From assembly GCF_003258705.1 (NCBI RefSeq), contig NZ_CP029480.1, positions 2,542,001-2,606,000 on the forward strand: DNA of 64,000 bases, given 5' to 3'. Within the stretch, counting starts at the first letter, position 1; the number at the start of each line of letters is the position of its first letter. The position numbers were made by a program, and so were the translations under genes. This document shows, piece after piece, positions 27,836-35,263 of this stretch. The notes beneath the pieces were generated by a model. The model ran no database searches. It had not been told where the DNA came from and was given only the letters and a program-made list of their open reading frames with translations. Origin of the DNA: Arcticibacterium luteifluviistationis (GTDB taxonomy: Bacteria > Bacteroidota > Bacteroidia > Cytophagales > Spirosomataceae).

Positions 27836-27975
27836 CTTCTCTCAGCCGGTGCAGCAATCGTGAATCCTTTATAATCCAGCATTACAAAACCAAGTCTCCC
27901 AATTTATCTGCCAAAAAGAGGACGGTTTTATTCGCTATAAGTTCCTAAAAGGGAACGTACAGAAAAGGCTACACT
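27836..27975 (-). pseudogene. Possible remnant of a gene's 3' end
   Basis: On the minus strand, two adjacent frames give protein-like pieces: NKTVLFLADKLGDLVL followed by a stop, and, continuing in the next frame, FVMLDYKGFTIAAPAERRIE with its own stop at 27836. Together they look like the frameshifted C-terminus of one protein. No family was recognised. It lies between the amidohydrolase and DUF6807 genes in a stretch that otherwise holds nothing. Weak evidence. Confidence 0.25.
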
Positions 27976-28039
27976 GCTATGTAGAATTCATAAAAAATCG
28001 CTTTATTTACTATCATTGTACATAATCAACCCTAGAACC

Positions 28040-29122
28040 ATGAAAACTATGAATCGAATACTTGTCTGTTGTCAAACTGGATTTTCAATTTTAATGCTCT
28101 TGATAGTCGTTTGTGGCTGCAGTGTCAATAAAAAGAATGTATCAGGTTTAATAACATTGGTTAACAATGAAACCGAGAAAAAGGTAGATGTTTTGATTGA
28201 TAAAAATCTGTTTACCTCCTATTTATATTCTGATGACATTTCGGTGCTTAAAAAAACTACCCTTTATCCAATTATTGCCGCAAACGGCCAGACTGTTACG
28301 CGTGGATACCCACTGAATACCCGCCCAAATGAAAGAACAGATCACCCACATCACATTGGAGCTTGGTTTAATTTTGGAGATGTAAACGGCCTTGACTTTT
28401 GGGGCAATTCCGATGAAATTAAAACCCCAAAAGAAAAGCTAGGTACCATTCGGCATGAAAAAATAGTCGCTTTAGAAAATGGAGAGCAAAAAGCTTCTAT
28501 GGATGTGCAAGCCAATTGGCTAAAACCAGATGGCTCTGTGCTATTGAAAGAAGAAACCAAATTTGTTTTCTATGCAGAGAATGGCAAAAGAATTATTGAT
28601 AGAGTTACCACCTTAAAGGCTCAAAGCGAGATGGTTTCATTTAATGATACCAAAGAGGGTATGTTTGCCATAAGAACAGCGAGGGAACTGGAACACCCAA
28701 GCGATAGTCCAGTTAACTTAAGTGACGAAAATGGCCATAAAACTACGGTAAAGGTGGTAAACAATACTGGTGTGAGTGGAAATTATATGAGTAGCGAGGG
28801 AATTGAAGGAGCCGATGTTTGGGGAACAAGAGCCAAATGGATGGCACTTTCTGGAACTATAAATAAGGAAGATGTTACGCTTGTCATTATGGATGGTCCA
28901 CAGAATATGGGCTACCCTACCTATTGGCACGCCCGTAGTTATGGTTTATTTTCCGCTAATCCGTTTGGGCAAAAAGCATTTACAGACGGTAAAGAGGCAT
29001 CCATGAATTTTTCGCTAAAACCGAATTCCTCTGTTACATTCACTTATCGGATAGAAATATTGAATGGTAATTATAGTAGGGAACGGTTGGAGAGCGAATA
29101 CCAAAAATTCGTTAATGATTAG
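28040..29122 (+). CDS. DUF6807/PmoA-family lipoprotein
   Basis: 360 residues from ATG 28040 (the frame is open to a TTG at 28016; ATG 28049 is also possible). Lipoprotein signal ends in LLIVVCGC. Signature phrases of the DUF6807 family are present: TDHPHHIGAWFNFGDVNGLD, FWGNSDEI and YWHARSYGLFSANPFG. These are secreted beta-sandwich proteins common in polysaccharide-degrading Bacteroidota and are labelled PmoA in databases although they have nothing to do with methane oxidation. Function unknown, probably carbohydrate related. A palindromic element starts 34 bp after its stop. Confidence 0.85.
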   Translation: MKTMNRILVCCQTGFSILMLLIVVCGCSVNKKNVSGLITLVNNETEKKVDVLIDKNLFTSYLYSDDISVLKKTTLYPIIAANGQTVTRGYPLNTRPNERTDHPHHIGAWFNFGDVNGLDFWGNSDEIKTPKEKLGTIRHEKIVALENGEQKASMDVQANWLKPDGSVLLKEETKFVFYAENGKRIIDRVTTLKAQSEMVSFNDTKEGMFAIRTARELEHPSDSPVNLSDENGHKTTVKVVNNTGVSGNYMSSEGIEGADVWGTRAKWMALSGTINKEDVTLVIMDGPQNMGYPTYWHARSYGLFSANPFGQKAFTDGKEASMNFSLKPNSSVTFTYRIEILNGNYSRERLESEYQKFVND

Positions 29123-29155
29123 AAGTACTTATATGTATCCATACAATCGCAATCA

Positions 29156-29332
29156 GCTCTTTGAGGTCTTTTTGACCTCGATTAGTGTTCCTCTGCTTTT
29201 AGACCGATTGCTGAAAACTTTATCCCTTTTTTAGAATCTATTTTCAAACCTGAACTTATAAGTAGAGTTAAGACATGTAGAGGTCTGAAGACCCATAGCT
29301 GAATTCCACGAGATCAAAAAGACCTTGCGGAG
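29156..29332. repeat. Palindromic element, copy 1 (177 bp)
   Basis: Starts GCTCT and ends GCGGAG. Each end has two small hairpins: GGTCTTTTTGACC on the left with GATCAAAAAGACC on the right, and TTTTAGACCG on the left with GGTCTGAAGACC on the right. The ends also pair with each other as a long imperfect inverted repeat. The central ~70 bp are clearly related to copy 2. It lies just past the DUF6807 stop. Confidence 0.85.
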
Positions 29333-29536
29333 ATGGGGATAAAAAAGGATTTCCCAGCAGTTCAAAACCGCTTTTCGAGGTGGTTTTGGCTTTCATAAAA
29401 AAGCAAATTGCTTAAACTTACCATAAAAATACCATTCACTCCTCCAGAATTGCTCATGTTAAGAACGTTCCAAAATTAAGTTTATCTTATGGATATACTG
29501 GCTCATTACTTCTGTATCAAACTAGAGAAAACTTTT

Positions 29537-29544
29537 TATCTTTG
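29537..29544 (+). promoter_or_regulatory. Bacteroidota -7 box for the 69-aa gene
   Basis: TATCTTTG, an exact TAnnTTTG, 23 bases before ATG 29567. It supports this short gene being expressed. Confidence 0.5.
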
Positions 29545-29566
29545 TTCCTAAAACAAAACAAAATGC

Positions 29567-29776
29567 ATGGAGAACTATTTTCTAAAAACTGTTAAGGATG
29601 GGTATTGTATTTTTACTACTTCTATACCTGGACAATCCTTTTCATTTAAGAAAGGTGCTTTGAAATCGGGCTTAAGTTTTGCTCATAACTCAAGGGAAAG
29701 TATTGAAGATTTGGAAAAAATGGTATTTATACCTTTTGTAGAATGGGTGTCGGAAAAATACCCCGAATTAATTTAA
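29567..29776 (+). CDS. Small orphan protein, 69 residues
   Basis: Begins MENYFLKTVKDGYCIFTTSI and ends VEWVSEKYPELI. No signal peptide, membrane segment or known family was recognised. A consensus promoter box and normal amino-acid composition suggest a real gene. The N-terminal half looks like beta-strands, the C-terminal half a helix (SIEDLEKMVFIPFVEWV). It sits between copies 1 and 2 of the palindromic element. Confidence 0.5.
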   Translation: MENYFLKTVKDGYCIFTTSIPGQSFSFKKGALKSGLSFAHNSRESIEDLEKMVFIPFVEWVSEKYPELI

Positions 29777-29870
29777 TAGGACATAAAATCAATCTTTCAA
29801 ACGGCTCAATCTCGAGTAGTTTTTTTGAATTTAAACACTAAGGAATGACTGTGACTTAATACTTGACATT

Positions 29871-29985
29871 GTTGAGAACCATCTTCTATTTACAACTTTG
29901 AAAGCAATTCTCAACTAATGGGGTTACATCATTAATAGACATCATCTTCAATTTAGAAATTGAAAGCCCACATTTTATTCTCAAC
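29871..29985. repeat. Two imperfect 45-bp units; possible CRISPR remnant
   Basis: Unit A (29871-29915) has perfect 8-bp terminal inverted repeats, GTTGAGAA and TTCTCAAC. Unit B (about 29940-29985) shares ATCTTC-ATTTA, TTGAAAGC and the same TTCTCAAC end but has lost its left end and has an insertion. The two are separated by about 25 bases. Length, inverted-repeat ends and the TTGAAAGC core are like type II-C CRISPR repeats of Bacteroidota as I recall them. No cas gene lies in the window, so at most this is a vestige. Confidence 0.35.
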
Positions 29986-30016
29986 AAAGCATTATTTAAT
30001 TTAGCAAACAGTATAA

Positions 30017-30197
30017 GCTCCGTTCTTTGGGGTCTTTTTGACCTCAAAGTAGTGTTCCTCGGACTTATACCGATTGTGAAAATTTAATCCTTTATAGATT
30101 CTATTTCCAAATCTGAACTTAATAGGTAGATCTAAGGCATGTACCGGTCTGAAGACCGACAACTGAGTTCCTCGAGGTCAAAAAAGCCTTGCGGAGC
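30017..30197. repeat. Palindromic element, copy 2 (181 bp)
   Basis: Best conserved outer ends: GCTCCG at the left and GCGGAGC at the right are inverted repeats. Inner hairpins GGTCTTTTTGACC and CGGTCTGAAGACCG are both self-complementary. The spacer resembles that of copy 1 over most of its length. It ends 14 bases before the ATG of the 160-aa gene, so it may carry or disrupt that gene's leader. Confidence 0.88.
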
Positions 30198-30211
30198 GGA
30201 CTTAAACAATA

Positions 30212-30694
30212 ATGAAGATGAATAAACTAAAATGGTCAGATCCAGTTCACATAGTTACCTCTTTTGCCGGTGCCAAAAATACAACAGCAAAGTCTGAACT
30301 AGGAATCTTTAGTATAGAGATACCGCGTGATATCTTCAAGGATAGCCTATTGCGTCTAGATGGGCGTATTGTTTGTTATGTATCAGGAGAAACCATTGCG
30401 AAAAGTACGGCACAAGAAATGGTAGACCACATAGGAAAATACCACTGGACAATTAGCGATAACCCGAAGGTAGAAAATCAATATCTTCAAACAGAATTTG
30501 GAGAGATGGAATTGAGACCAGAAGTAAAACCAGACATCTTTCCTAAAACAATAAAATATAGTATCTATTTAAAAGGGAAACCTATATTAAGATATGCAGA
30601 TGACGTAGAAATAGTTAAATTTAAGGCAGAAATACATTTAGAGAAAATTAAGAGAGCAGCAAACTATTTAGAGCTCCTTAAAGGAAATAAATAA
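30212..30694 (+). CDS. Orphan protein of 160 residues
   Basis: MKMNKLKWSDPVHIVTSFAG at the start, a second Met at residue 3. No signal peptide, membrane segment or known family was recognised. The sequence has mixed alpha/beta character (IFSIEIPRDIFKDSLLRLDG, KTIKYSIYLKGKPILRYADD) and a Lys-rich C-terminal helix (KFKAEIHLEKIKRAANYLEL). It lies between copies 2 and 3 of the palindromic element, and no TAnnTTTG box was seen before it outside copy 2. Probably a real gene, with no assignable function. Confidence 0.6.
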   Translation: MKMNKLKWSDPVHIVTSFAGAKNTTAKSELGIFSIEIPRDIFKDSLLRLDGRIVCYVSGETIAKSTAQEMVDHIGKYHWTISDNPKVENQYLQTEFGEMELRPEVKPDIFPKTIKYSIYLKGKPILRYADDVEIVKFKAEIHLEKIKRAANYLELLKGNK

Positions 30695-30904
30695 ACACTA
30701 AATTCCACTTTCAAAGGCAATATAACCATCTGGAAAACCTTAGAGAAGCCATCTTTACCATGATAACAAAAGCCAAGTGAGAACCAAATTAAAAAAAAGA
30801 AGAAAAGATGCGAAACTTTCGAAAAGTATATGAGAGAGGCTAGGTCAAATCTTTATTGAGAGTTTGCTCTGAGTTGTTATAAAAATAATTAATAAGCCTA
30901 CACA

Positions 30905-31081
30905 GCTCTTAGAGTTTTTTTTTTGACCTCGAAGTAGTGTTTGTCCGTCTTCAGACCGATTGTAATAAATCTTGTCCCAATGAAGAATCTCTTGTTTATT
31001 TTAAGCTTAGCATATGTGAGGACTTGTACCGGTTGAAGACCGATAAATGAATTCCACGAGGTCAAAAAGACCTCGCGGAGC
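30905..31081. repeat. Palindromic element, copy 3 (177 bp)
   Basis: Starts GCTCT, ends GCGGAGC. Inner hairpins CGTCTTCAGACCG at the left and CGGTTGAAGACCG at the right; ACGAGGTCAAAAAGACCTCG near the right end is itself a near-perfect palindrome. The centre has diverged most from the other copies. It lies 26 bases past the stop of the minus-strand cytochrome/FG-GAP gene. The 210 bases to its left (30695-30904) hold nothing recognisable. Confidence 0.85.
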
Positions 31082-31107
31082 CATGAAAGAACATTACCCA
31101 GCACATT

Positions 31108-32730
31108 TTACTTCAAGGTATTTTCTAAAACTATGACGGACGGACTTTCAGTCAGCCATTTTTTACTGAGTCCGGTGGTATCGCCTTGGGCAAGAAACTG
31201 AACATTAGAACCCAGTGCTATGTCAATATCACCATCGCCATCAATGTCTTCGGCATCCATAACCATCCATCTTCCTTTAGATGCTTCAGGAAATGAAAGG
31301 GCATTAAACCTTAAATTTCCTTTGTTTTCTAAATACACAAAGCTCTCCTGAGGATTATCAAGATAATCTGGAAAATAAGAAATTGATGCGATATCTAAAT
31401 CACCGTCTTGGTCATAATCTCTAGGTATGGCTTTATAAGCACCATTTTGATGATAGAAATAGCTTTGAAGAAAATTGAATTTCCCATCATTTAGAAAAAT
31501 ATATACCCCATGATATGCCTTTAGAATTGGCGTTTTGTCAGCATTATCTCCACATACATACATGATATCATCATAACCGTCATTATTAAAATCTGCCAGC
31601 TCCATATATTGTGAACCATTTAGTGGTAGAAAAGACAGCAGCCTTTTTTCCTTGAACTTGCCATTACCTTGGTTTTCATAATAGAAAATACCTTCATCTC
31701 CTTGGCCCATCAGTGCAAATATATCGTTCAAGCCATCTCCATTAGAATCTTTAATAATTGCTTTTATGGCACCTGGTTTATTATTTAAAATTCTAGCTTC
31801 ATACGTGTCATTCCCTTTATTTTCATACCAAACGAGCTTCCCTGTTAAATCGCCAAATTCACAGGCTACGATATCCTCAAGACCATCATCATTCAGGTCA
31901 CCGTATTCCATGGAGACGGGACGTTGTAAGTTGGAAATTAGTGGAGTGCTATGGTCGTTTTTGTTGAAATCAATTTTCTGAACGGCACCATGACTCAAAT
32001 CATTTGGATAAAAGTTTCTGCCTATGGTAGCTAAATATGCTGCACCTAATTCTTCTCGGTAATGAACAGGAGTATGCTCCAAGGGAATAGTCCGTTGGTG
32101 TGCTAATTTTGTATCCAGAAAAGTTAACACGTTTCTCCTCTTTTTTCCATCGCCAAAAACTAGTCCTCTACTCTCAGGTAATATTTTAACCAACACAGTA
32201 ATCGCAGGGCGATTGGCAAAGTTTGCTTCTTTGTACTTAAAGTGTTTTAAACCGATTTTTATAGGATTATTGCGACTCGGCGTCTCATCAGCATGTGGTG
32301 CATTTTCCGTGTAATAGGAAACTATTTTATCCCAATCTTCTTTAGCAAGGACAGCTTTTTCAGGAAAAACATGTGCTTTCTCAATGATTGCTCTGTTTTC
32401 CGGTGGTCCAAAAATATTGTCGGGTTGCTTGGTTCCTTTGTAAATACCCAACCTATGCCCCATGGCAGGAAGTACATCTTCCGTCCAAATAGTTTTTGAC
32501 AAGAAGCTGGGAGCGACAAAAGCATGGCAACTGCTGCAGTGTATCTCTGCCAATTCCTTTCCAGAAAAACCTGTTGGGGCTATTTCAGTTCCAGGCTTCT
32601 CTGTCTCATCTTCGTCATTTACACAAGAAAAAAACAAAGGCATAAAAGCAATGATTAAGACTAAGTGCCTTTTAAAACCTGTTTTAAGACTTATTTTATT
32701 TCCTGCCATATTATTCATGAATTTTGACAT
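31108..32730 (-). CDS. Lipoprotein with a cytochrome c domain and FG-GAP/VCBS repeats
   Basis: 540 residues from Met 32730; Met5 and Met8 are alternative starts. Lipoprotein signal ending in MPLFFSC (Cys36). Heme-binding CSSCH (Cys65, Cys68, His69) with a possible Met ligand in LPAMGHRLG. From ~190 onward come FG-GAP/VCBS repeats with calcium-binding loops: YGDLNDDGLEDIVACE, DSNGDGLNDIFALM, DFNNDGYDDIMYVC, DYDQDGDLDIASIS, DIDGDGDIDIALGS. This fits an outer-membrane or periplasmic beta-propeller fused to an electron carrier, a type found in many Bacteroidota. Substrate or partner unknown. Confidence 0.85.
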   Translation of the reverse strand: MSKFMNNMAGNKISLKTGFKRHLVLIIAFMPLFFSCVNDEDETEKPGTEIAPTGFSGKELAEIHCSSCHAFVAPSFLSKTIWTEDVLPAMGHRLGIYKGTKQPDNIFGPPENRAIIEKAHVFPEKAVLAKEDWDKIVSYYTENAPHADETPSRNNPIKIGLKHFKYKEANFANRPAITVLVKILPESRGLVFGDGKKRRNVLTFLDTKLAHQRTIPLEHTPVHYREELGAAYLATIGRNFYPNDLSHGAVQKIDFNKNDHSTPLISNLQRPVSMEYGDLNDDGLEDIVACEFGDLTGKLVWYENKGNDTYEARILNNKPGAIKAIIKDSNGDGLNDIFALMGQGDEGIFYYENQGNGKFKEKRLLSFLPLNGSQYMELADFNNDGYDDIMYVCGDNADKTPILKAYHGVYIFLNDGKFNFLQSYFYHQNGAYKAIPRDYDQDGDLDIASISYFPDYLDNPQESFVYLENKGNLRFNALSFPEASKGRWMVMDAEDIDGDGDIDIALGSNVQFLAQGDTTGLSKKWLTESPSVIVLENTLK

Positions 32731-32795
32731 GAAAATGTTTGAACGAGTTTGTTGAGAATAAGCTCTAAAAATAGAGAAACTAAAGCTGTTTATAT

Positions 32796-32824
32796 AAAAA
32801 AACCACCTTTGAGGGTGGTTTTTA
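32796..32824 (-). terminator. Terminator after the carbonic anhydrase gene
   Basis: Stem of A-rich AACCACC pairing with GGTGGTT, loop of about five bases, T run in the minus direction. It lies 50 bases past the carbonic anhydrase stop and separates it from the cytochrome/FG-GAP gene. Confidence 0.8.
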
Positions 32825-32874
32825 AATTAATAATCCGAGCAAGTCACCTGCTTTAAGTGTTCAGTATTTTACTT

Positions 32875-33504
32875 CTACTCGTAAAACACCACTTCTCCAG
32901 TATTAATATCATACATGGCACCTACTATTTTAATCTCGCCATTGGATTCCATTTCCGCTAATACCGGACTATCTTTCCTTATATTCTCAATAGTTAGCAG
33001 TACATTTTTCGCAGATACATTATCTACAAACTCCATATTTTTTGAGTTACGCTGGCTTGCATCTTTCGGCTCAACTATGGCCTCTACCGCAGGTTTTATT
33101 TTAGCTAACATACCTGTTAGATTACCAAGTTTAGCATCATCACATGCTCCTTTTATGGCACCGCAAGCTGTATGTCCTAATACCACTACTAGCTTAGTTC
33201 CGGCCAGTTTACAACCAAACTCCATACTACCGAGTATATCAGGATTGACAAAATTACCAGCGATACGTATGCTGAAAATATCTCCTAAACCCTGGTCAAA
33301 AACCAGCTCAGCAGAAACTCTTGAATCAATGCAGCTTAGGATAGTGGCAAACGGAAATTGACCGTCACTCGTATCATTTACCTGCTCTAGTAAGTTTCTA
33401 TTTGCTTTTAAATTGTTTTGAAACCTACCATTTCCTTCTTTAAGGTAGTCCAATGACTTTTGAGGCGTCATGGTAGCCTGTGTCTCTTTCGTATGTGCCT
33501 TCAT
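32875..33504 (-). CDS. Beta-class carbonic anhydrase
   Basis: 209 residues, no signal peptide. Zinc ligands and the catalytic dyad are visible: Cys58, Asp60 and Arg62 in LSCIDSRVSAELVFDQG, and His111/Cys114 in LGHTACGAIKGACD. It interconverts CO2 and bicarbonate. It is 10 bp downstream of the SulP gene, so they form one transcript; the pair fits bicarbonate uptake coupled to rapid equilibration with CO2, as in other SulP-carbonic anhydrase pairs and fusions. Confidence 0.95.
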   Translation of the reverse strand: MKAHTKETQATMTPQKSLDYLKEGNGRFQNNLKANRNLLEQVNDTSDGQFPFATILSCIDSRVSAELVFDQGLGDIFSIRIAGNFVNPDILGSMEFGCKLAGTKLVVVLGHTACGAIKGACDDAKLGNLTGMLAKIKPAVEAIVEPKDASQRNSKNMEFVDNVSAKNVLLTIENIRKDSPVLAEMESNGEIKIVGAMYDINTGEVVFYE

Positions 33505-33514
33505 ATTATTTTAA

Positions 33515-35119
33515 TTATTTTATGCTCTTTTTATTACCTGGTTTTCTTCTAGACGTATAAAGATCCATAAAGCTTGAAGGATTTTCAATAGTCCCTTTTG
33601 TTTGAACTAACTCAATTGTTATATCTCTTTCTTTTGCTTTAATAATAAAATCTTCTAATATCTCTACGATATCATAGTCTAGGTACTTAGTTTGTTTAAC
33701 ATTTAGTTCTAAATGCGAATTGCGAGGTATATGTTCCAGTTCATGCAGTATAGCTCCTTTGTTAAAAAAAGTAACTTCTTCTGCAAAAGTCATCTTGATT
33801 TTTTCACCTTTATTGTTTTCTTCTTTATGTAAGAAATGTGAATTTTGGTAGCTTTTATAAAGGATAACGATAACACCAACGGCTAAACCTAAACCGATAC
33901 CGAAAAGCAAATCTGTAAATACTATTCCAGCCAGAGTTACTACAAAAGGCACGAATTGATTCCAACCTAGATTATACATTTGTTTAAACAAGGCAGGCTT
34001 AGCGAGTTTATACCCTACCACCAAAAGTATGGCAGCTAACACTGAGAGCGGAATCATGTTTAGCAGTCCAGGGATGATTATTACAGATATAAGTAATAAA
34101 AAACCATGAAGAATAGCCGACATTTTGGTTCTTCCTCCAGATTGAATGTTGGCAGAACTACGCACAATCACCTGAGTTATAGGCAATCCACCAATTAAAC
34201 CAGATATAATATTTCCTGTACCTTGAGCCAAAAGCTCTCTGTTCGTAGGTGTTACATTTTTGTGTGGGTCTAATTTGTCCGTAGCTTCCACACTTAATAG
34301 CGTTTCTATACTTGCCACAAGAGCAATGGTAAACGCAACCACCCAAATCTGATGGTCCATAATGGCGGAAAAGTTTGGAAAACTAAATTGCCCTAAAAAT
34401 GAAGCCGCATCCTTAGGAATTGGAACACTTACCATGTGTTTTCCTCCTATAGAGAATATTTCGCTACCTTTAGTTAAAACATAAAAGAGAATACCTGCCG
34501 CTACAGCTACAAACGGACCGGGTATTGTTTGAAATATTTTAGCTTTTTTACTTAGAACGCCATCCCAAAAGATTAGAATAAATAAACTTATAACACCCAC
34601 TAAAGCAGCTCCAGGATGTATATTACCCAGCATGGTAAATAGTTCTGAAAAGGTGTTACCACCGTCAATTTCAAAAAACTCAAGGTCCCAAGCCGAAGCT
34701 TCGTCATATCCGAAGAAATTAGGAATTTGCTTTAGAATGATGATGATACCAATTCCTGTAAGCATTCCTTTAATAACGGATGAAGGGAAATAATGCCCTA
34801 TTACACCTGCTTTAAGGAAACCAAATATTAATTGAATTACACCACCAAGAACTACCGCCACCAGAAAATTCTCGTAACCGCCTAAGCTACCAATAGCTGT
34901 AAGCACTATAGCAGCTAATCCGGCGGCTGGCCCACTTACTCCTAGTTTGGAACCACTCAGACCACCTACCACTATACCACCTACTATACCAGCGATAAGA
35001 CCAGAGAAAAGAGGAGCCCCACTGGCAAGTGCTATGCCAAGACAAAGCGGTAGAGCTACAAAAAACACGACCACACTTGATGGTAAATCGCTTTTTAAGT
35101 TTGAGAAAAGATTCTTCAT
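33515..35119 (-). CDS. SulP-family anion (probably bicarbonate) transporter
   Basis: 534 residues from ATG 35119. The frame is open for 115 more codons upstream, but those cross the promoter and operator region and are not conserved in type; MKNLFSNLKSDLPSSVVVFF is a normal SulP start. Membrane domain at ~12-400 with about 12-14 segments (VVFFVALPLCLGIALASGAP, KLGVSGPAAGLAAIVLTAIG). A C-terminal STAS domain follows (KMTFAEEVTFFNKGAIL, DIVEILEDFIIKAKERDITI). SulP proteins carry sulfate, bicarbonate or other anions; co-transcription with carbonic anhydrase favours bicarbonate. Confidence 0.92.
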   Translation of the reverse strand: MKNLFSNLKSDLPSSVVVFFVALPLCLGIALASGAPLFSGLIAGIVGGIVVGGLSGSKLGVSGPAAGLAAIVLTAIGSLGGYENFLVAVVLGGVIQLIFGFLKAGVIGHYFPSSVIKGMLTGIGIIIILKQIPNFFGYDEASAWDLEFFEIDGGNTFSELFTMLGNIHPGAALVGVISLFILIFWDGVLSKKAKIFQTIPGPFVAVAAGILFYVLTKGSEIFSIGGKHMVSVPIPKDAASFLGQFSFPNFSAIMDHQIWVVAFTIALVASIETLLSVEATDKLDPHKNVTPTNRELLAQGTGNIISGLIGGLPITQVIVRSSANIQSGGRTKMSAILHGFLLLISVIIIPGLLNMIPLSVLAAILLVVGYKLAKPALFKQMYNLGWNQFVPFVVTLAGIVFTDLLFGIGLGLAVGVIVILYKSYQNSHFLHKEENNKGEKIKMTFAEEVTFFNKGAILHELEHIPRNSHLELNVKQTKYLDYDIVEILEDFIIKAKERDITIELVQTKGTIENPSSFMDLYTSRRKPGNKKSIK

Positions 35120-35146
35120 TTTTATAAAGTTTGATAAAAACCTCCA

Positions 35147-35154
35147 CAAATATA
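35147..35154 (-). promoter_or_regulatory. Bacteroidota -7 box for the SulP-carbonic anhydrase operon
   Basis: TATATTTG on the minus strand, an exact TAnnTTTG, about 28 bases before the SulP ATG. Confidence 0.6.
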
Positions 35155-35156
35155 AT

Positions 35157-35201
35157 AACACTATATTAAAAGATAGTAATACTACTAAAAATGATAGTGT
35201 T
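35157..35201. promoter_or_regulatory. Candidate operator between the SulP and TetR genes
   Basis: Inverted repeat AACACTAT (35157-35164) and ATAGTGTT (35194-35201), with the 11-bp palindrome TAGTAATACTA at 35174-35184 near its centre. The arms sit just upstream of each divergent -7 box (35147-35154 and 35210-35217), where a bound TetR dimer would block polymerase. Inferred from position and symmetry. Confidence 0.5.
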
Positions 35202-35209
35202 TTTATTAT

Positions 35210-35217
35210 TAGATTTG
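35210..35217 (+). promoter_or_regulatory. Bacteroidota -7 box for the TetR gene
   Basis: TAGATTTG, an exact TAnnTTTG, 46 bases before ATG 35264. Confidence 0.6.
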
Positions 35218-35263
35218 CAATCTCAAAAAAAAGAACCTTAATCTTTTTTTGAAATGCAATAGA

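Noticed and set aside
27913-28020. A plus-strand frame with protein-like text (EDGFIRYKFLKGNVQKRLHC).
   Set aside because: No start or domain; it lies antisense to the more convincing minus-strand remnant and just upstream of the DUF6807 gene.
32915-33361. A 148-codon open frame on the plus strand, antisense to the carbonic anhydrase gene.
   Set aside because: Its composition is that of the complement of a coding gene (Ser/Pro/Ile-rich); the carbonic anhydrase motifs on the other strand are complete and explain the sequence.
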